Assembly (NCBI GenBank): GCA_009760885.1
Contig: CM019693.1
Location: 47,870,751-47,934,750, forward strand
Origin: Achatina immaculata
Taxonomy: Eukaryota > Mollusca > Gastropoda > Stylommatophora > Achatinidae
Reading direction: 5' to 3'
Length of the DNA stretch: 64,000 nt
The notes under the pieces: generated by a model
The model's database searches: none
What the model was told of the DNA's origin: nothing
Seen by the model: only the letters and a program-made list of their open reading frames with translations
Position numbers and translations under genes: made by a program
In this document: positions 20,792-32,442 of the stretch, piece after piece
Layout of the letters: every line of letters starts with the position of its first letter
Numbering within the stretch: the stretch's first letter is position 1

Positions 20792-21571
20792 CTGGCGCAA
20801 TGATCCAAGGTTCCGAAGTCTATGACTCTTATCGCAGTGCCACAATTCTTTTTAGAAGCACTGAGGCTACCCACCGAGCAATCCAGATGTCAATGAGCAT
20901 TTCCTTCATAAGACACAGGCGTGATGTGTACTCAACTCTGTTACAGGCATCCTCCAGATCTAGAGCAACAACCGCCATCTCTTCTTTCTCTGAAACGCTT
21001 CATATACATCATATGTCAGTGTGGATACACTGTTTGTTGTGTCTCTGCTGGGCTTTAGCCTCCTAGTGTGCCTGTAAGCTTCTATCATTCTCCAGTTCCC
21101 ATGCCAGTTTCTTAACTACGATCTTCTTCAGCACCTTGCCAGAAATTCTTTACATGCTGATGACACGGTACCCGCCAATTTTATGTTGTCTTTACCTGGT
21201 TTAGGTAATGGCAGCAGGTAGCTATGTAGCCATTCTACTGGTATTTCGCCTGCTCTTCTTCTTCTTCTTCTTCTTTTTCTTCTTCTTCTTTTTCTTCTTT
21301 ATTAGCCATTAAGGTTCATTGCTGCAGATAAAGATCGCCTTCCATTCCTCTCTATTCCTAATCTTCTCTCTCAGTTGGTGACATCAATTTCTCTTATCTC
21401 CTCTTCTATGTTGTCTTTCCATCTGTGTATTGGTCTACCCCTTGATTTTCTTTCCCTCATCTCGTGTGCATACATAATTTTAGTTTGTCTGTTCTCTTTC
21501 TACATGGCCGAAACCAGCGTTTCAGTCGTGTTTCAAGACATTTATAATGACTTTATAGTATTGTTATACTC
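20792..21571. repeat. 780-bp tandem duplication, unit 2
   Basis: Second copy of 20,012-20,791. It then continues into the native LINE D sequence CTGCCATCTTTGCTTGAAC. The near-perfect identity implies either a very recent event or an assembly duplication. Confidence 0.96.
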
Positions 21572-22225
21572 CTCTGCCATCTTTGCTTGAACTTCTTCTA
21601 ACACCTACTTCAGGTGATTATATCGAACTCCATCCGGACCCCGGGCACTATCCCTAGACTCTTTGATAATCTGTGAAGCCTTCTCAACACTGATCAAGAC
21701 TGCATATTGTAGTGATTCTGCTACTGTGTTCCATGCTGATCTGCGTTCTTCGATGTTATCTGGTCCAACTGGTCAATATATCTGTGGAAGAATCCTGCCT
21801 CTTTCTCTGCATCTGTCTTCAGCACTTGACCGTTCTCATCCTTGTTGTTGTCACCACTCCTAGTTCTAGATTTATTATTCATCCTTCTGTGCAATTGCCA
21901 AAACTTTTTCTGGGCTTTATCTTTAAATATCTCCTGCACCACGCCCTCCCAGAACAGTCTTTTTTTATTCTGCAGCGAGAGCTTTGAAGCCGTGTGTGGC
22001 AAACTGCTTATCTTTCATAATCTTTTCCTTTTCTCTTCTCCTGTCATCATTTTTCTTCAGCAACTTTAGCCACTGTTTTCTCAGGGTGGGTTTCATCTCC
22101 CAAGCCTTTTCTGTTTTATCTGTCCATCATGGGGGCTGATGGAAGTCCTTTCATGTGAACCTTCTCTGACATGCTACTTCTCGTGCTCTGTTGAGTAGTG
22201 TCTGAATAGTGCACTCGTAAGTGAA
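21572..22225 (-). pseudogene. LINE D EN-RT linker and RT start (least rearranged 5' part)
   Basis: On the minus strand: LTFTYECTIQTLLNRAR, then QPP*WTDKTEKAW (a PPWW-type motif with one Trp now a stop), KPTLRKQWLKLLKKND, KRLFWEGVVQEIF, KKFWQLHRRMNNKS, DAEKEAGFFHRYIDQLDQIT, then ESRDSARGPDGVRY of the RT entry region. These blocks link endonuclease and RT in I/Jockey-type LINEs. No endonuclease domain is seen beyond 22,225, so the element is 5'-truncated or interrupted there. Confidence 0.8.
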
Positions 22226-22303
22226 TGTTAGTGCCTGGTGTCTCAGTGGTCAGCCTTGGCTATTCTCACTGAGCACGGCAAGTGGTCAGCCTTGGCTATT
22301 CTC

Positions 22304-24200
22304 ACTGAGCACGGGGAAGAGAGATATCCGGGTTCTGATTGGCGAGTCAGTCACGGGGTCTGAGTTGACGGGATGCATGAAAACAAAAGAGTTCTGCTTG
22401 AGATGTTGGACAGATAAGGAGGGTGTTGAGACTTCTGTTCGAATGTTGAAGGACAGGAATGTGATTTGTTCTTGTTCTGGAATGGTTGTTCAATTGCTTG
22501 GTTCATGATGTAAGTTTTGTGTTTGCTTGTCCTTTTCAGGACAAAGTTGTTGTAGAGTCTAGCATGTAGTAGTTGTCAATTTGTCTTTGTTAAGGCAACA
22601 TGTTTCTCATAGTTGATTTCTCCTTATCAGGATACAGATTGTCATGAACTTTTTCATGTAGTATTTGCATGTTGATTGTTTCCTTTTTGGACAATGGTTG
22701 AGTTTCTGTATTGAAAGGCTAGCTTGGAGTTTTTCTTTATACATGAACATTTGAATATTTTCAGTGTTGCGTTGTTGATTGTTTTCATCAGTTCACACCG
22801 CTGTCATTTACAACACTCATCACAATTTGGGATTCATTATTCAACTTTGTTTATATTTTGTAAGTGGTGGAATCCTGTAGTAAATTGGATTTAATGTCAT
22901 CTATGCCAACTGTTGTGTTTGACCTGAGTTGTTACTGCTGTAAATGGTCATGTTTGTGTACTGAAGTATGGTGCAATGTTTTGTCCTGGGTTGTTTTTGT
23001 GTTGCATGGTGTATATTAATGTAACGTCTTGTCAATTGTGATGCAGGTAATCAAACCTGCCCTGTAAACAGTGATGTTTATAAAGTGAAGTAACAGACGT
23101 GCATACATACAGTAGTGAGAAAAACTACGTTAGTGGAGACTATAGTTGTAATACGTTAATGATAACACGTTCTTATATATCTTATATCCTTCCCGTTTTG
23201 TTAAACGTCACATAGGGCTCGCAGGGTAGTTCGCCAATTTTTCCTGTCTTCGGCGAGTCTTTCAACCTCATCAAGGGATTGTATGCCTGTTAAATTGGCG
23301 TCTCTTAACAATGTCCTCTTCCAGAGTTTCACGCGGTCTGCCTCTTTTTCTTTGGCCTGTTGTGTTCCACTTGATAGCTTGTTTTGGGATTCTCTGATCG
23401 TTTCTTCTCATCACGTGACCAACATATGTCCATCTCCTTTTCCTGATCACCCATGAGACTGGTTGTTGTTCAGTCATCTGTCTTATCTCTGCATTGTTCT
23501 TGAATTCGTTCCCCTTGATGCCGAGTCAAATATAACATAATAACACGTTGTAACACATTAATAATAACACGTTAAGTAGGCCAGCACCAAGTCCAATACT
23601 TGCAAAATCCGTAAAAGGTCAGGTCGATATTATACTCTGAATCAGACTCTAGAGTGCCCAGTCGAGTTATCTTAACTCTATTCAGGAATAACCTAGGTCA
23701 TTTTAGTTGAGAATAACTTATTAAAATTAACAAAGACGTACAGATCAAGAAAATGATGGTGTTAGATGTTCTGGACACCTCTCACAAGTAAACAATTCAC
23801 TACAAAATAATTACTTACCGTGTGTGTCCACATCCCTGTTAGATGTGACCAGTGTCGCCGGTCTAGATATTTTATCTCTAGATGTTGATAATGTCGCCGG
23901 TCTAGATATTTTATCTCTAGATCTTGATAATTTTGCTCCCATCTAGGTAATGAAAATAATCATCTTGATGTTAGCTATAGATCTAGTTAATTTTTAATTT
24001 GGATCTAGATAGTTCTGGATAATTTTGTTACTCTACCAAAAAGAAAAAAAAAACAGAAAAATGAATAAACTTTGAGTAAACCTTCAATATTTAACCCTTT
24101 CTCTGTGACAAAATAAACGCTTCAGTTCTTCAACTTAGTGCAAACTGGCAACAACAGCGGAGTCCTGCCGTGGCCGAATCTCGGCCTCATTCACACATTT
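22304..24200. repeat. 2.1-kb direct duplication, copy 1
   Basis: ACTGAGCACGGGGAAGAGAG at 22,304 recurs at 24,423 (offset 2,119). The match runs with small differences to about GCCGAATCTCGGCCTCATTC. The copy includes a minus-strand LINE A fragment and a cluster of TCTAGAT words (23,860-24,015). No open frame of note lies outside LINE A. Just upstream, a 33-bp piece (GGTCAGCCTTGGCTATTCTC) is repeated twice. Confidence 0.92.
23171..23526 (-). pseudogene. LINE A 3' fragment in duplication copy 1
   Basis: Minus-strand open frame with TEQQPVSWVIRKRRWTYVGH, VMRRNDQRIPKQAIKW and GQRKRGRPRETLEEDIVKR, the C-terminal end of the RTE-like LINE A protein. It preserves the Trp that is a stop in the 30.9-kb copy. 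The 3' end on the plus strand is CTTATATCCTTCCCG. ATAACACGTT lies on both sides and may be the target duplication, although the right-hand copy is offset by about 13 bp. Confidence 0.9.
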
Positions 24201-24238
24201 GCATATCCCTCGCCGAACTTAACTCCCTAATAGTTCAT

Positions 24239-24350
24239 CAGATTCAGTGTAAGAGAATGTTTCACATCAGCTTAGTGGACACCAGATTCAGTGTAAGAGA
24301 ATGTTTCACATCAGCTTAGGGGACACCAGATTCAGTGTAATAGAATGTAT
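24239..24350. repeat. 44-bp tandem repeat, about 2.5 copies
   Basis: GATTCAGTGTAAGAGAATGT starts at 24,241 and 24,285, and a degenerate copy starts at 24,329. It lies between the two 2.1-kb duplicates. Just left of it, CATTTGCATATCCCTCGCCG (about 24,197) resembles the reverse complement of the LINE B 3' tip, which may be a tiny relic. Confidence 0.9.
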
Positions 24351-24422
24351 GTTCTGTTGCATAATGGGTCATTGATATCTGCTTGTTAAGGTCAAAAGTC
24401 TTGACCACAGCTCAGCTGTTTA

Positions 24423-26315
24423 ACTGAGCACGGGGAAGAGAGATATCCGGGTTCTGATTGGCGAGTCAGTCACGGGGTCTGAGCTGACGGGATGCATGAA
24501 AACAAAAGAGTTCTGCTTGAGATGTTGGACAGATAGGACGGATGTTGAGACTCTGTTCGAATGTTGAAGGATAGGAATGTGATTTGTTCTTGTTCTGGAA
24601 TGATTGTTCAATTGCTTGGTTCATGATGTAAGTTTTGTGTTTGGTTGTCCTTTTCAGGACAAAGTTGTTGTAGAGTCTAGCATGTAGTAGTTGTTGTCAA
24701 TTTGTCTCTGTTAAGGCAACATGTTTCTCATAGTTGATTTCTCCTTATCAGGATAAAGAATGTCATGAACTTTTTCATGTAGTACTTGCATGTTGATTGT
24801 TTCCTTTTTGGACAATGGTTGAGTTTCTGTATTGAAAGGTTAGCTTGGAGATTTTCTTTATACATGAAGTTTGAATATTTTCAGTGTTGCATTGTTGACT
24901 GTTTTCATCAGTTCACACCGCTGTCATTTACAACACTCATCACAATTTGGGATTCATTATTCAACTTTGTTTATATTTTGTAAGTGGTGGAATCCTGTAG
25001 TAAATTGGATTTAATGTCATCTATGCCAACTGTTGTGTTTGACCTGAGTTGTTACTGCTGTAAATGGTCATATTTGTGTACTGAAGTATGGTGCAATGTT
25101 TTGTCCTGTGTTGTTTTTGTGTTGCATGGTGTATATTAATGTAACGTCTTGTCAATTGTGATGGAGGTAATCAAACCTGCCCTGTAAACAGTGATGTTTA
25201 TAAAGTGAAGTAACAGACACGCATACATACAGTAGTGAGAAAAAATACTTTAGTGGAGACTATAGTTGTAATACGTTAATGATAACACGTTCTTATATAT
25301 CGTATATCCTTCCCGTGCTGTTAAACGTCACATAGGGCTCGTAAGGTAGTTCGCCAGTTTTTGCTGTCTTCGGCGAGTCTTTCAACCTCATCAAGGGATT
25401 TTATGCCTATTAATTTGGCCTCTCTTAACAATGTCCTCTTTCCGAGTTTCACACGGTCTGCCTCTTTTTCTTTGGCCTGTTGTATTTCACTTGATAGCTT
25501 GTTTTGGGATTCTCTGATTGTTTCATCTCATCACGTGACAAACATATGTCCATCTCCTTTTCCTGATCAGCCATGAGACTGGTTGTTGTTCAGTCATCTG
25601 TCTTATCTCTGCATTGTTCTTGAATTCGTTCCCCTTGATGCCGAGTCAAATATAACATAATAACACGTTGTAACGCATTAATAATAACACGTTAAGTAGG
25701 CCAGCACCAAGTCCAATACTTGCAAAATACGTAAAACATCAGGCCGACATTATACTCTGAATCAGACTAGAGTGCCCAGTCGAGTTATCTTAACTCTATT
25801 CAGGACTAACCTAGGTCATTTTAGTTGAGAATAACTTATTAAAATTAACAAAGACGCACAGACCAAGAAAATGATGGTGTTAGATGTTCTGGACACCTCT
25901 CACAAGTAAACAAATCAGTACAAAATAATTACTTACCGTGTGTGTCCACATCCCTGTTAGAAGTGACCAGTGTTGCCGATTTAGATATTTTATCTCTAGA
26001 TGTTGATAATGTCGCCGGTCTAGATATTTTATCTCTAGATCTTGATAATTTTGCTCCCATCTAGGTAATGAAAATAATCATCTTGATGTTAACTATAGAT
26101 CTAGTTAATTTTTAATTTGGATCTAGATAGTTCTGGATAATTTTGTTAGTCTATCAAAAAGAAAAAAACAAACAGAAAAATGAATAAACGTTGAGTAAAC
26201 CTTCAATATTTAACCCTTTCTCTGTGACAGAATAAACGCTTCAGTTCTTTAACTTAGTGCAAACTGACAACAACAGCGGAGTCCTGTCGTGGCCGAATCT
26301 CGGCCTCATTCACAC
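24423..26315. repeat. 2.1-kb direct duplication, copy 2
   Basis: Second copy of 22,304-24,200 with scattered substitutions and short indels. It carries the LINE A fragment at 25,291-25,646 and the TCTAGAT-rich block at about 25,980-26,130. Divergence is visible throughout, so this is a genuine older duplication. Confidence 0.92.
25291..25646 (-). pseudogene. LINE A 3' fragment in duplication copy 2
   Basis: Paralogue of 23,171-23,526 with extra changes that destroy the frame (for example ATCAGCCATGAGAC for ATCACCCATGAGAC). The 3' end TTATATATCGTATATCCTTC corresponds to the LINE A terminus. Confidence 0.88.
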
Positions 26316-26814
26316 ACTCGCTGAACATTATCTCCCTAACAGTTCTTCTATAGACCTCCAGTAACTGGTTTTACATGAAGCCTAATTAGGGGTTTTTATT
26401 CCTTATTTTAATTAAATGTATGGGCCATTCTTTTCAATGTGAAATTTCACATCTTCTTCTGATTGTCTCCCACGACGTCTTGAGTTTATAGAAACACACA
26501 GTTTACAAAAATAAAATATATTTAGGCTAACGATCAGAGTCAAAATTCAAAATAGCTTCAGAATGAAGTAGTTAATACATTTAGAAAATGAGTAGAAGAG
26601 GTCAGTGTTGATATTTTATTGTTATTTAAACAGATAAGAAAGAGACTTTGAATTATTGTTGAAAAATTGAACAATTATCTCCCTTCTATGTAATAATGTC
26701 CTGAAAAAAAAACAGAATTGTCTCTGAAACAAATGATAATATCTACGTGCAAGTATTTTATTTCAGCTCCAATACTACCACTTCCAAATTCTCGCATTTT
26801 TAGCGCCTTTGACT
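26316..26814. other. unassigned AT-rich stretch
   Basis: No gene, element or tandem repeat is recognised between the 2.1-kb duplicate and the 29-bp minisatellite. Confidence 0.5.
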
Positions 26815-26821
26815 CTCGTTA

Positions 26822-27790
26822 AATCTAAACTAGGACCATGAATCTGGTCAAATATAAACTAGCATCATGAATCTGGTCAAATATAAACTAGCATCATGAA
26901 TCTGGTCAAATCTAAACTAGCACCAGGAATCTGGTCAAATCTAAACAAGCACCATGAATCTCGTCAAATCTAAACTAGCAACATGAATCTGGTCAAATCT
27001 AAACTAGGACTATGAGTCTGGTCAAATATAAACTAGCACCCTGAATCTGGTCCAATTTAAACTAGAACCAGGAATCTGGTCAAATCTAAACGCACACAAC
27101 GAATCTCGTCAAATCAAAACTAGCATAAAAATCTAGTAAAATATAAACTAGCACCAAGAATCTAGTGAAATCTAAACTAGGACAATGAGTCTGGTCGAAT
27201 ATAAACTAGAACCTTGAGTCCGGTGAAATCTAAACTAGAACCATGAGTCCGGTGAAATCTAAACTAGCACCATGAGTCTTGACACTTCATAACTTACACC
27301 AAGTGTCTTGTCAAATCAAAATTAGCACCTATAGTCTGGTCAAATCTAAATTAACACCAAGAATCTGGTCAAATCTAACTACATCAAGAGACTGGTAAAA
27401 TCTAAACTAGCACCAAGAGTCTGGTCAAATCTAAACTATGAAGCAAAGTGTGGTCAAATCTAAGTTAGCACCAAGTGTCTGGTCAAATATAAACTATCAA
27501 CAAGGGTATGGCCAAATCTAAACTAACACCAAGAGTCTGGTCAAATCTAAACTAGCACCCAGAGTTTGGCCGAATATAAACTAGAACCAAGAGTCTGGTC
27601 AAATCTAAACTAGCACCCAGAGTTTGGCCGAATATAAACTAGAACCAAGTGTCTGGTCAAATCTAAACTAGCACCCAGAGTTTGGCCGAATATAAACTAG
27701 AACCAAGAGTCTGGTCAAATCTAAATTAGCACCCAGAGTTTGGCCGAATATAAACTAGAACCAAGAGTCTGGTCAAATATAAACTGAGAA
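26822..27790. repeat. 29-bp minisatellite with 58-bp dimers
   Basis: Units of about 29-30 bp around GGTCAAATCTAAACTAGCACC. From about 27,540 a two-unit (58-bp) form is repeated, alternating GTCTGGTCAAATCTAAACTA with TTTGGCCGAATATAAACTAG. The left part is diverged and the right part homogeneous, as in arrays that expand at one end. Confidence 0.95.
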
Positions 27791-28375
27791 ATAAAATTAG
27801 ACCAAAGGTTATTCCTGTTGTTTTATTCGTCAAATTCAGCTTATGAAAGCACAGAGAATGATGCTGCTCTCATGTCATCATATCAGCTCTCATGTCATCA
27901 TATCAGCTCTCATGTTTTCCTTCAAAGTTATAAAAAATATGGGAATAACGGCTGCACATTTTTTTAAAAGTCTGCAGGAAACGAAGTTCATTTTATTCAC
28001 GAAATCCCTCAAATCAAATGATGATGATGATGATGATGATGACTTTTCAAGTAATGATTATCGTTAATGTCATATTAATGTTTTAATTAAAATTATCCAT
28101 TAATTTCACTAATAGTCATTCTTAAGTAATAAAATAGTATCTTGATATTATTTAGATAAATGTTTAAAAAATCTAGATATTCTAGATATATTTTGGTGCC
28201 AATTCTAGATACTGATTTAGAAAAAAGTTGGTAACGCTAGATGTCAACAATAGTTTCCCATTTTCTGGCTTTGAAAGCCCAGTCACTGCCTGGCCTGACA
28301 TTTGTGACCTGATTGAAAACATGAAGAAATTGTTAGCAGCACAATGAAACCATTATTATTCTTTTCTTATACAAC
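27791..28375. other. unassigned; GAT microsatellite and TCTAGAT-rich block
   Basis: Holds a (GAT)n run at 28,018-28,043 and, at about 28,150-28,245, several CTAGAT words in a context that resembles 23,850-24,010 (GTAACGCTAGATG, ATTTAGA). It may be a diverged relative of the 2.1-kb duplicate. No gene is recognised. Confidence 0.55.
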
Positions 28376-28388
28376 AATTCATAATAAA

Positions 28389-28659
28389 GGGCCGGCTAGC
28401 GTAGTGGTTAGAGCACTCGTCTAGCAACCAAATGGTCGAGGGTTCGAATCCCCAGCTGAGCGTGATTTTCTTTCCGACCAATACGGCCCCGAGGTCGACC
28501 CAGCCTCGTAAAATGGGTACCAGAGAAAATCTGGGAAGTAAAGGCAGCGAGGAAAGGAACTGGTCACCCTACCTCATACGCTGATGACCCAGCATAATGA
28601 GGTCTCTAACGCTTCACCCCCTACGGCATTTGCTATGGGACTATCTTTACTTTACTTTT
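28389..28659 (+). mobile_element. tRNA-derived SINE with 13-bp target duplication
   Basis: A tRNA-like head contains A box TAGCGTAGTGGTTAGAGC (28,397-28,414) and B box GGTTCGAATCC (28,441-28,451). A body of about 200 bp follows, containing AAATGGGTACC, and a 3' tail of CTTTA repeats. Perfect AATTCATAATAAA duplications lie at 28,376-28,388 and 28,660-28,672. The shared AAATGGGTACC and GTAAAGGC-type blocks suggest a common central domain with the SINE at 10,225-10,487, although heads and tails differ. Confidence 0.95.
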
Positions 28660-28672
28660 AATTCATAATAAA

Positions 28673-30284
28673 ATGAATCTAATCATACCTTTAAGATGTA
28701 AAACGTTTCTATACTGATAGGAAAACTGCCTCTATCAAAGCTAGAATCAGATCAGAGAAAATAAACGGATCAAACATGGTTAATACATGGCTGGCACACT
28801 ATGATGATGATGATGATGATGATGATGACGATGATGAGTTACAAGATTTACGTATTTCTGAATGTAAAATGAGGTAAATTTCAACGATTTTTGACACTCA
28901 GAACTAACGTAACTAATTGGCTCCACCACCCGATAAGTTAGTTCCCTCTACAGATTTGCCTGTAGTAACAAACCAGACTGGCAGAGTTAGCACTACATGG
29001 TGTAGTAACATAGTAACTTCTTACAGTGAGCGACATATGGATGAAGTAACATAAAGACGTATCCCGTCTATCCTAATGTGCCACACGGCAACACTACACC
29101 AGAACAGCTTCTAAAGAAAGTAATTCGCAATTGTGTGAACGGCTTATCCAGATAGCAACTGGTTTAAACTGCTTTTCTATCTCTACTGATTAAATCTGAG
29201 AAATTGCAATGTGTAAATAAGAACGGACACATTTCAACAGTTTGAGAAACACTGGACACCCAATTTGGTAACATGAAAAACACGTGTTTATTATGGAGAG
29301 AATGGGTGGTGATAAGTGAGAATGTGGCACAATACTGAATCTACAGATGAACAAACCGCTCCTCTCTCCGACGAGAACTAGTTCGCCATATAGGTAGGGA
29401 GTGGGCAACACTCACTCTCAGATAGGATAGCAGACATACAACATGACATAATCTAGAGCCAACTTACAGTCTCAATGAAAGAAACATCATATCATAAAAA
29501 TGTCGAACTTAATAAGTCCTGCTAAGTCTCAAAAGAGAGCTATTTTCACATTCTTCCGTTTACATCTCTATGATAGACAAGTGTAGCAACATCACAAACA
29601 CACGTGGATCCACGAAAAAAACTGGTGGCTCAGCTTTCACATCTTTCTAATCATATCACAACTTCAGCTATAAAAAATCACAATGATCCATATCTCACAA
29701 CTGACTGTCTGACCGTACGAAAAACTCTTACTAAAAGACAACCCCTTTATCTAAAATTTCAGTGCTTAAATATAATCTCCAATTTCTACTTTTCTTTCTT
29801 CGTAAACATTCGTCCACGAGAAAATCCATACTTCATGAAATCAGCTGTCTAAGACCTTGGACTAGTCTCTCAAAAACAACCTAATTTTAGCCGGCTATCA
29901 AAACATGTCCAGAGAAAGTTCAACAAAAGTCATCCAAATCTCGAGATGTTAACGTCCAAAAATGACCTTCCATGGAAAACTAACTGGACATTCCAAATTT
30001 TACTTTTAATAAAAACATGTCAGGATAACGTTCTCTACTCCGCGAGATTTTCCAAGGTCTTAAATAACCCTGACTTTAAAAAACATGTTAAGGTAAAGTT
30101 CATCAAACATGATCATAAATCTCGAGATTTTAAAGTGTCAAGACTGCCTTTCCTTTACACAAACTATTTATGTCATAATTAATATAAGGGCTTTAATCAG
30201 TTAGTCAAAATACCAAATGTATCATGGATAATATCCATTAGGTAAAATAAATAACAGAATTAAAGAATTATGTTACAGACACAG
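28673..30284. other. unassigned region with (GAT)n microsatellite
   Basis: Contains (GATGAT)n at 28,801-28,838. Around 29,900-30,140 a loosely repeated pattern occurs (AAACATGT ... AAAGTTCA ... AAATCTCGAGATTTT). No coding motif is recognised, and the short open frames here are not convincing. Confidence 0.5.
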
Positions 30285-30874
30285 CAGATTGTTACACCGC
30301 GCATTATATGGACTTAGAAAATATGACAACCTGTTACAGGCACCACTGTACAATGAGCACTATACAAGTGTAGTAACATGGCAGCCTTTTACAGTGCTCC
30401 TAAGTGGATGTAGAAGATATAAAACGTTCTGTAGACAGCATTATATTGATGTAGTAACACATAAACCTGTTACAATGATCGCTTTAAGGATGTATTAACA
30501 CAAGAACCTGTGACCGTAATAAGTTTATGGATTTAGCAACACGATATGTTATTTTATTCAGCGTTGTATGTGCGTACTGATATTGTAGCCTGTTACAGTA
30601 ACAGTTATATGAATGTAGTAACATAACATTCTATTACAGTAACAGTTATATGCATGAAGTAATATAACAGCCTGTTCAGTAACAGGTATAAGAATGTAGT
30701 TACATAACAGCCTGTAACAGTAACAGTTATATGAATGTAGCAACATAGCAGCCTGTTACAGTAACAGTTATATGAATGTAGCAACATAACAGCCTGTTAC
30801 AGTAACCTTTATATGAATGTAGTAACATAGCAGCCTGTTACAGCAACAGTTATATGAATGTAGTAACATAGCAG
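30285..30874. repeat. 41-bp minisatellite, left of LINE A
   Basis: Units of about 41 bp with GTAGTAACATAACAGCCTGT and TACAGTAACAGTTATATGAA. They are regular from 30,590 and diverged to the left of that. The array resumes at 34,025 after the LINE A insertion. Confidence 0.93.
30865..30874. other. LINE A target site duplication, left
   Basis: AACATAGCAG here pairs with AACATAACAG at 34,025-34,034 (one mismatch). The host sequence is a minisatellite, so the match is expected by periodicity as well as by duplication. Confidence 0.6.
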
Positions 30875-31091
30875 CTTCCGGTGTGACGTGCACGAAAGCG
30901 GACGTTTTTTTAACGCTCTGGCCGGCTCGCAGAAATCAGCGGAATTCCGCTTGATCTGTCACATATCCTGTACCGGGAGTTGGGCATAAGGCTAACAACC
31001 TTATCCTGGGACCTTTCTAGAGGCGACTCCAGATGTAAAAAAATAAGAAATCGTTACGGAAACTCGCAGAGAAAACAACCGAGCATCAGGG

Positions 31092-32032
31092 ATGCCAACT
31101 CCGAGGAGCTCATTCGTCGGCCCCAAACAAGTGACAAAGATTGGATTCTGTAATGTAAGAACGATGGCAGCACCAACAAAAACTACTCAGGTCATCAAAG
31201 AAATGGAGAGATACCACCTAGACGTACTGGGCATCAGTGAAATGCGATGGCCAGAAGCAGGTAAAAGATCGGTGGAAAACAGTAAGTTAATAATACATTC
31301 AGACAGAAACGACGGTAAACATCGAGATGGGGTAGGTATTATTATGTCAAATGTAGCAGCAAAGAGCCTTGTAGAAGGTGAACCAGTGAACAATCGTATA
31401 ATAAGAGCACGATACAACCTACGACACCGAAGAATGACAATAATACAGTGTTATGCACCCACGAACGATGCAGGTGATGAGGTGAAAGACTATTTCTATC
31501 ACCAATTACAAAAAAATCATCAACAAAGTCCCTAAACACGACATTATAATTGCTATGGGGGAGCTTCAAAGCTAAGGTAGGGAAAGATAACACCGACGTT
31601 TAAAAAGTAATGGGGAAAGAAGGAATTAACATGGTTAATCAGAATGGAAGTAGGTTAATTGAAATATGTCTAACAGAGGACATGGTCATTGGAGGCACAA
31701 TATTCCCACACAAAGAGATACATAAAACAACGGGGATATCTCTAGATGATAGGACTAGAAACCAGATAGATCATTTTTGTATTAGAAAGCAATACAGAAT
31801 ATCTCTGATCGATGTAAGGGTTTATAGGGGTGGAGATGTTAACAGTGATCACAACATGCATACAGAGAAAATAAAACTAAAATTGAAAAGCCAACACAAG
31901 AAATCGACACACAGAAAGATAAACAGCCACAGCCTACAAGAAGAGAATATTAACACTAATTTCAATCTGCAACTTATCAATCATTCGAAAACACCAAGTG
32001 AAGTAGAGGAGATAAATATAGATGAATTATGA
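31092..32032 (+). pseudogene. LINE A APE-type endonuclease domain
   Basis: In order: KIGFCNVRTM (N motif), DVLGISEMRWP (catalytic E), RDGVGIIMS, IIQCYAPTND, then a frameshifted IIIAMG block where GDFNAKVG is expected (about 31,540-31,585). In the next frame come ICLTEDMVIGGTIF, DDRTRNQIDHF and RGGDVNSDHNM (terminal D-H pair). It is an apurinic-endonuclease-like domain that nicks target DNA for reverse transcription. The frameshift near 31,555 separates the two halves. Confidence 0.88.
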
Positions 32033-32442
32033 AATTCTTACAGCACAGCCATAATCACAGCAGCAAAAGCATGGATATCATAAAACACATGGAAGTATAT
32101 ACATGAAAGACGAGCAGTCAAATTAGACATGTTCAATGTAAAAACAGATCTTGGAAAAGATCTGGCAAAAGCAACAGAATAGACAAGAAAATAAAAAGTT
32201 CAACTAGAAGGGATAAAATAGAATACATAGACGATATGGCGAAAGAGGCAGAGAAAGCAACAAAAACAGGAGACAGCAAAACTTTACATAACATACAAAA
32301 GAGGCAAATAGGTACTATTACATCTAAAGAAAGACCAGTCCTTAGCAAAACTGTAACTCTATTAACATCAAATAAAGACTAAAAGCACAGATGGGCTGAA
32401 CCCCACTTCCAAAAAATACTTAATCGACCACACTCAAAACAA

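Noticed and set aside
22304..26315. pair of LTRs around a small element
   Set aside because: The two copies are almost back to back (about 220 bp apart), with no primer-binding site, polypurine tract or TG..CA ends.
28389..28462. functional tRNA gene
   Set aside because: The A and B boxes are good, but the sequence continues into a SINE body and tail inside a 13-bp target duplication, and the tRNA fold is incomplete.
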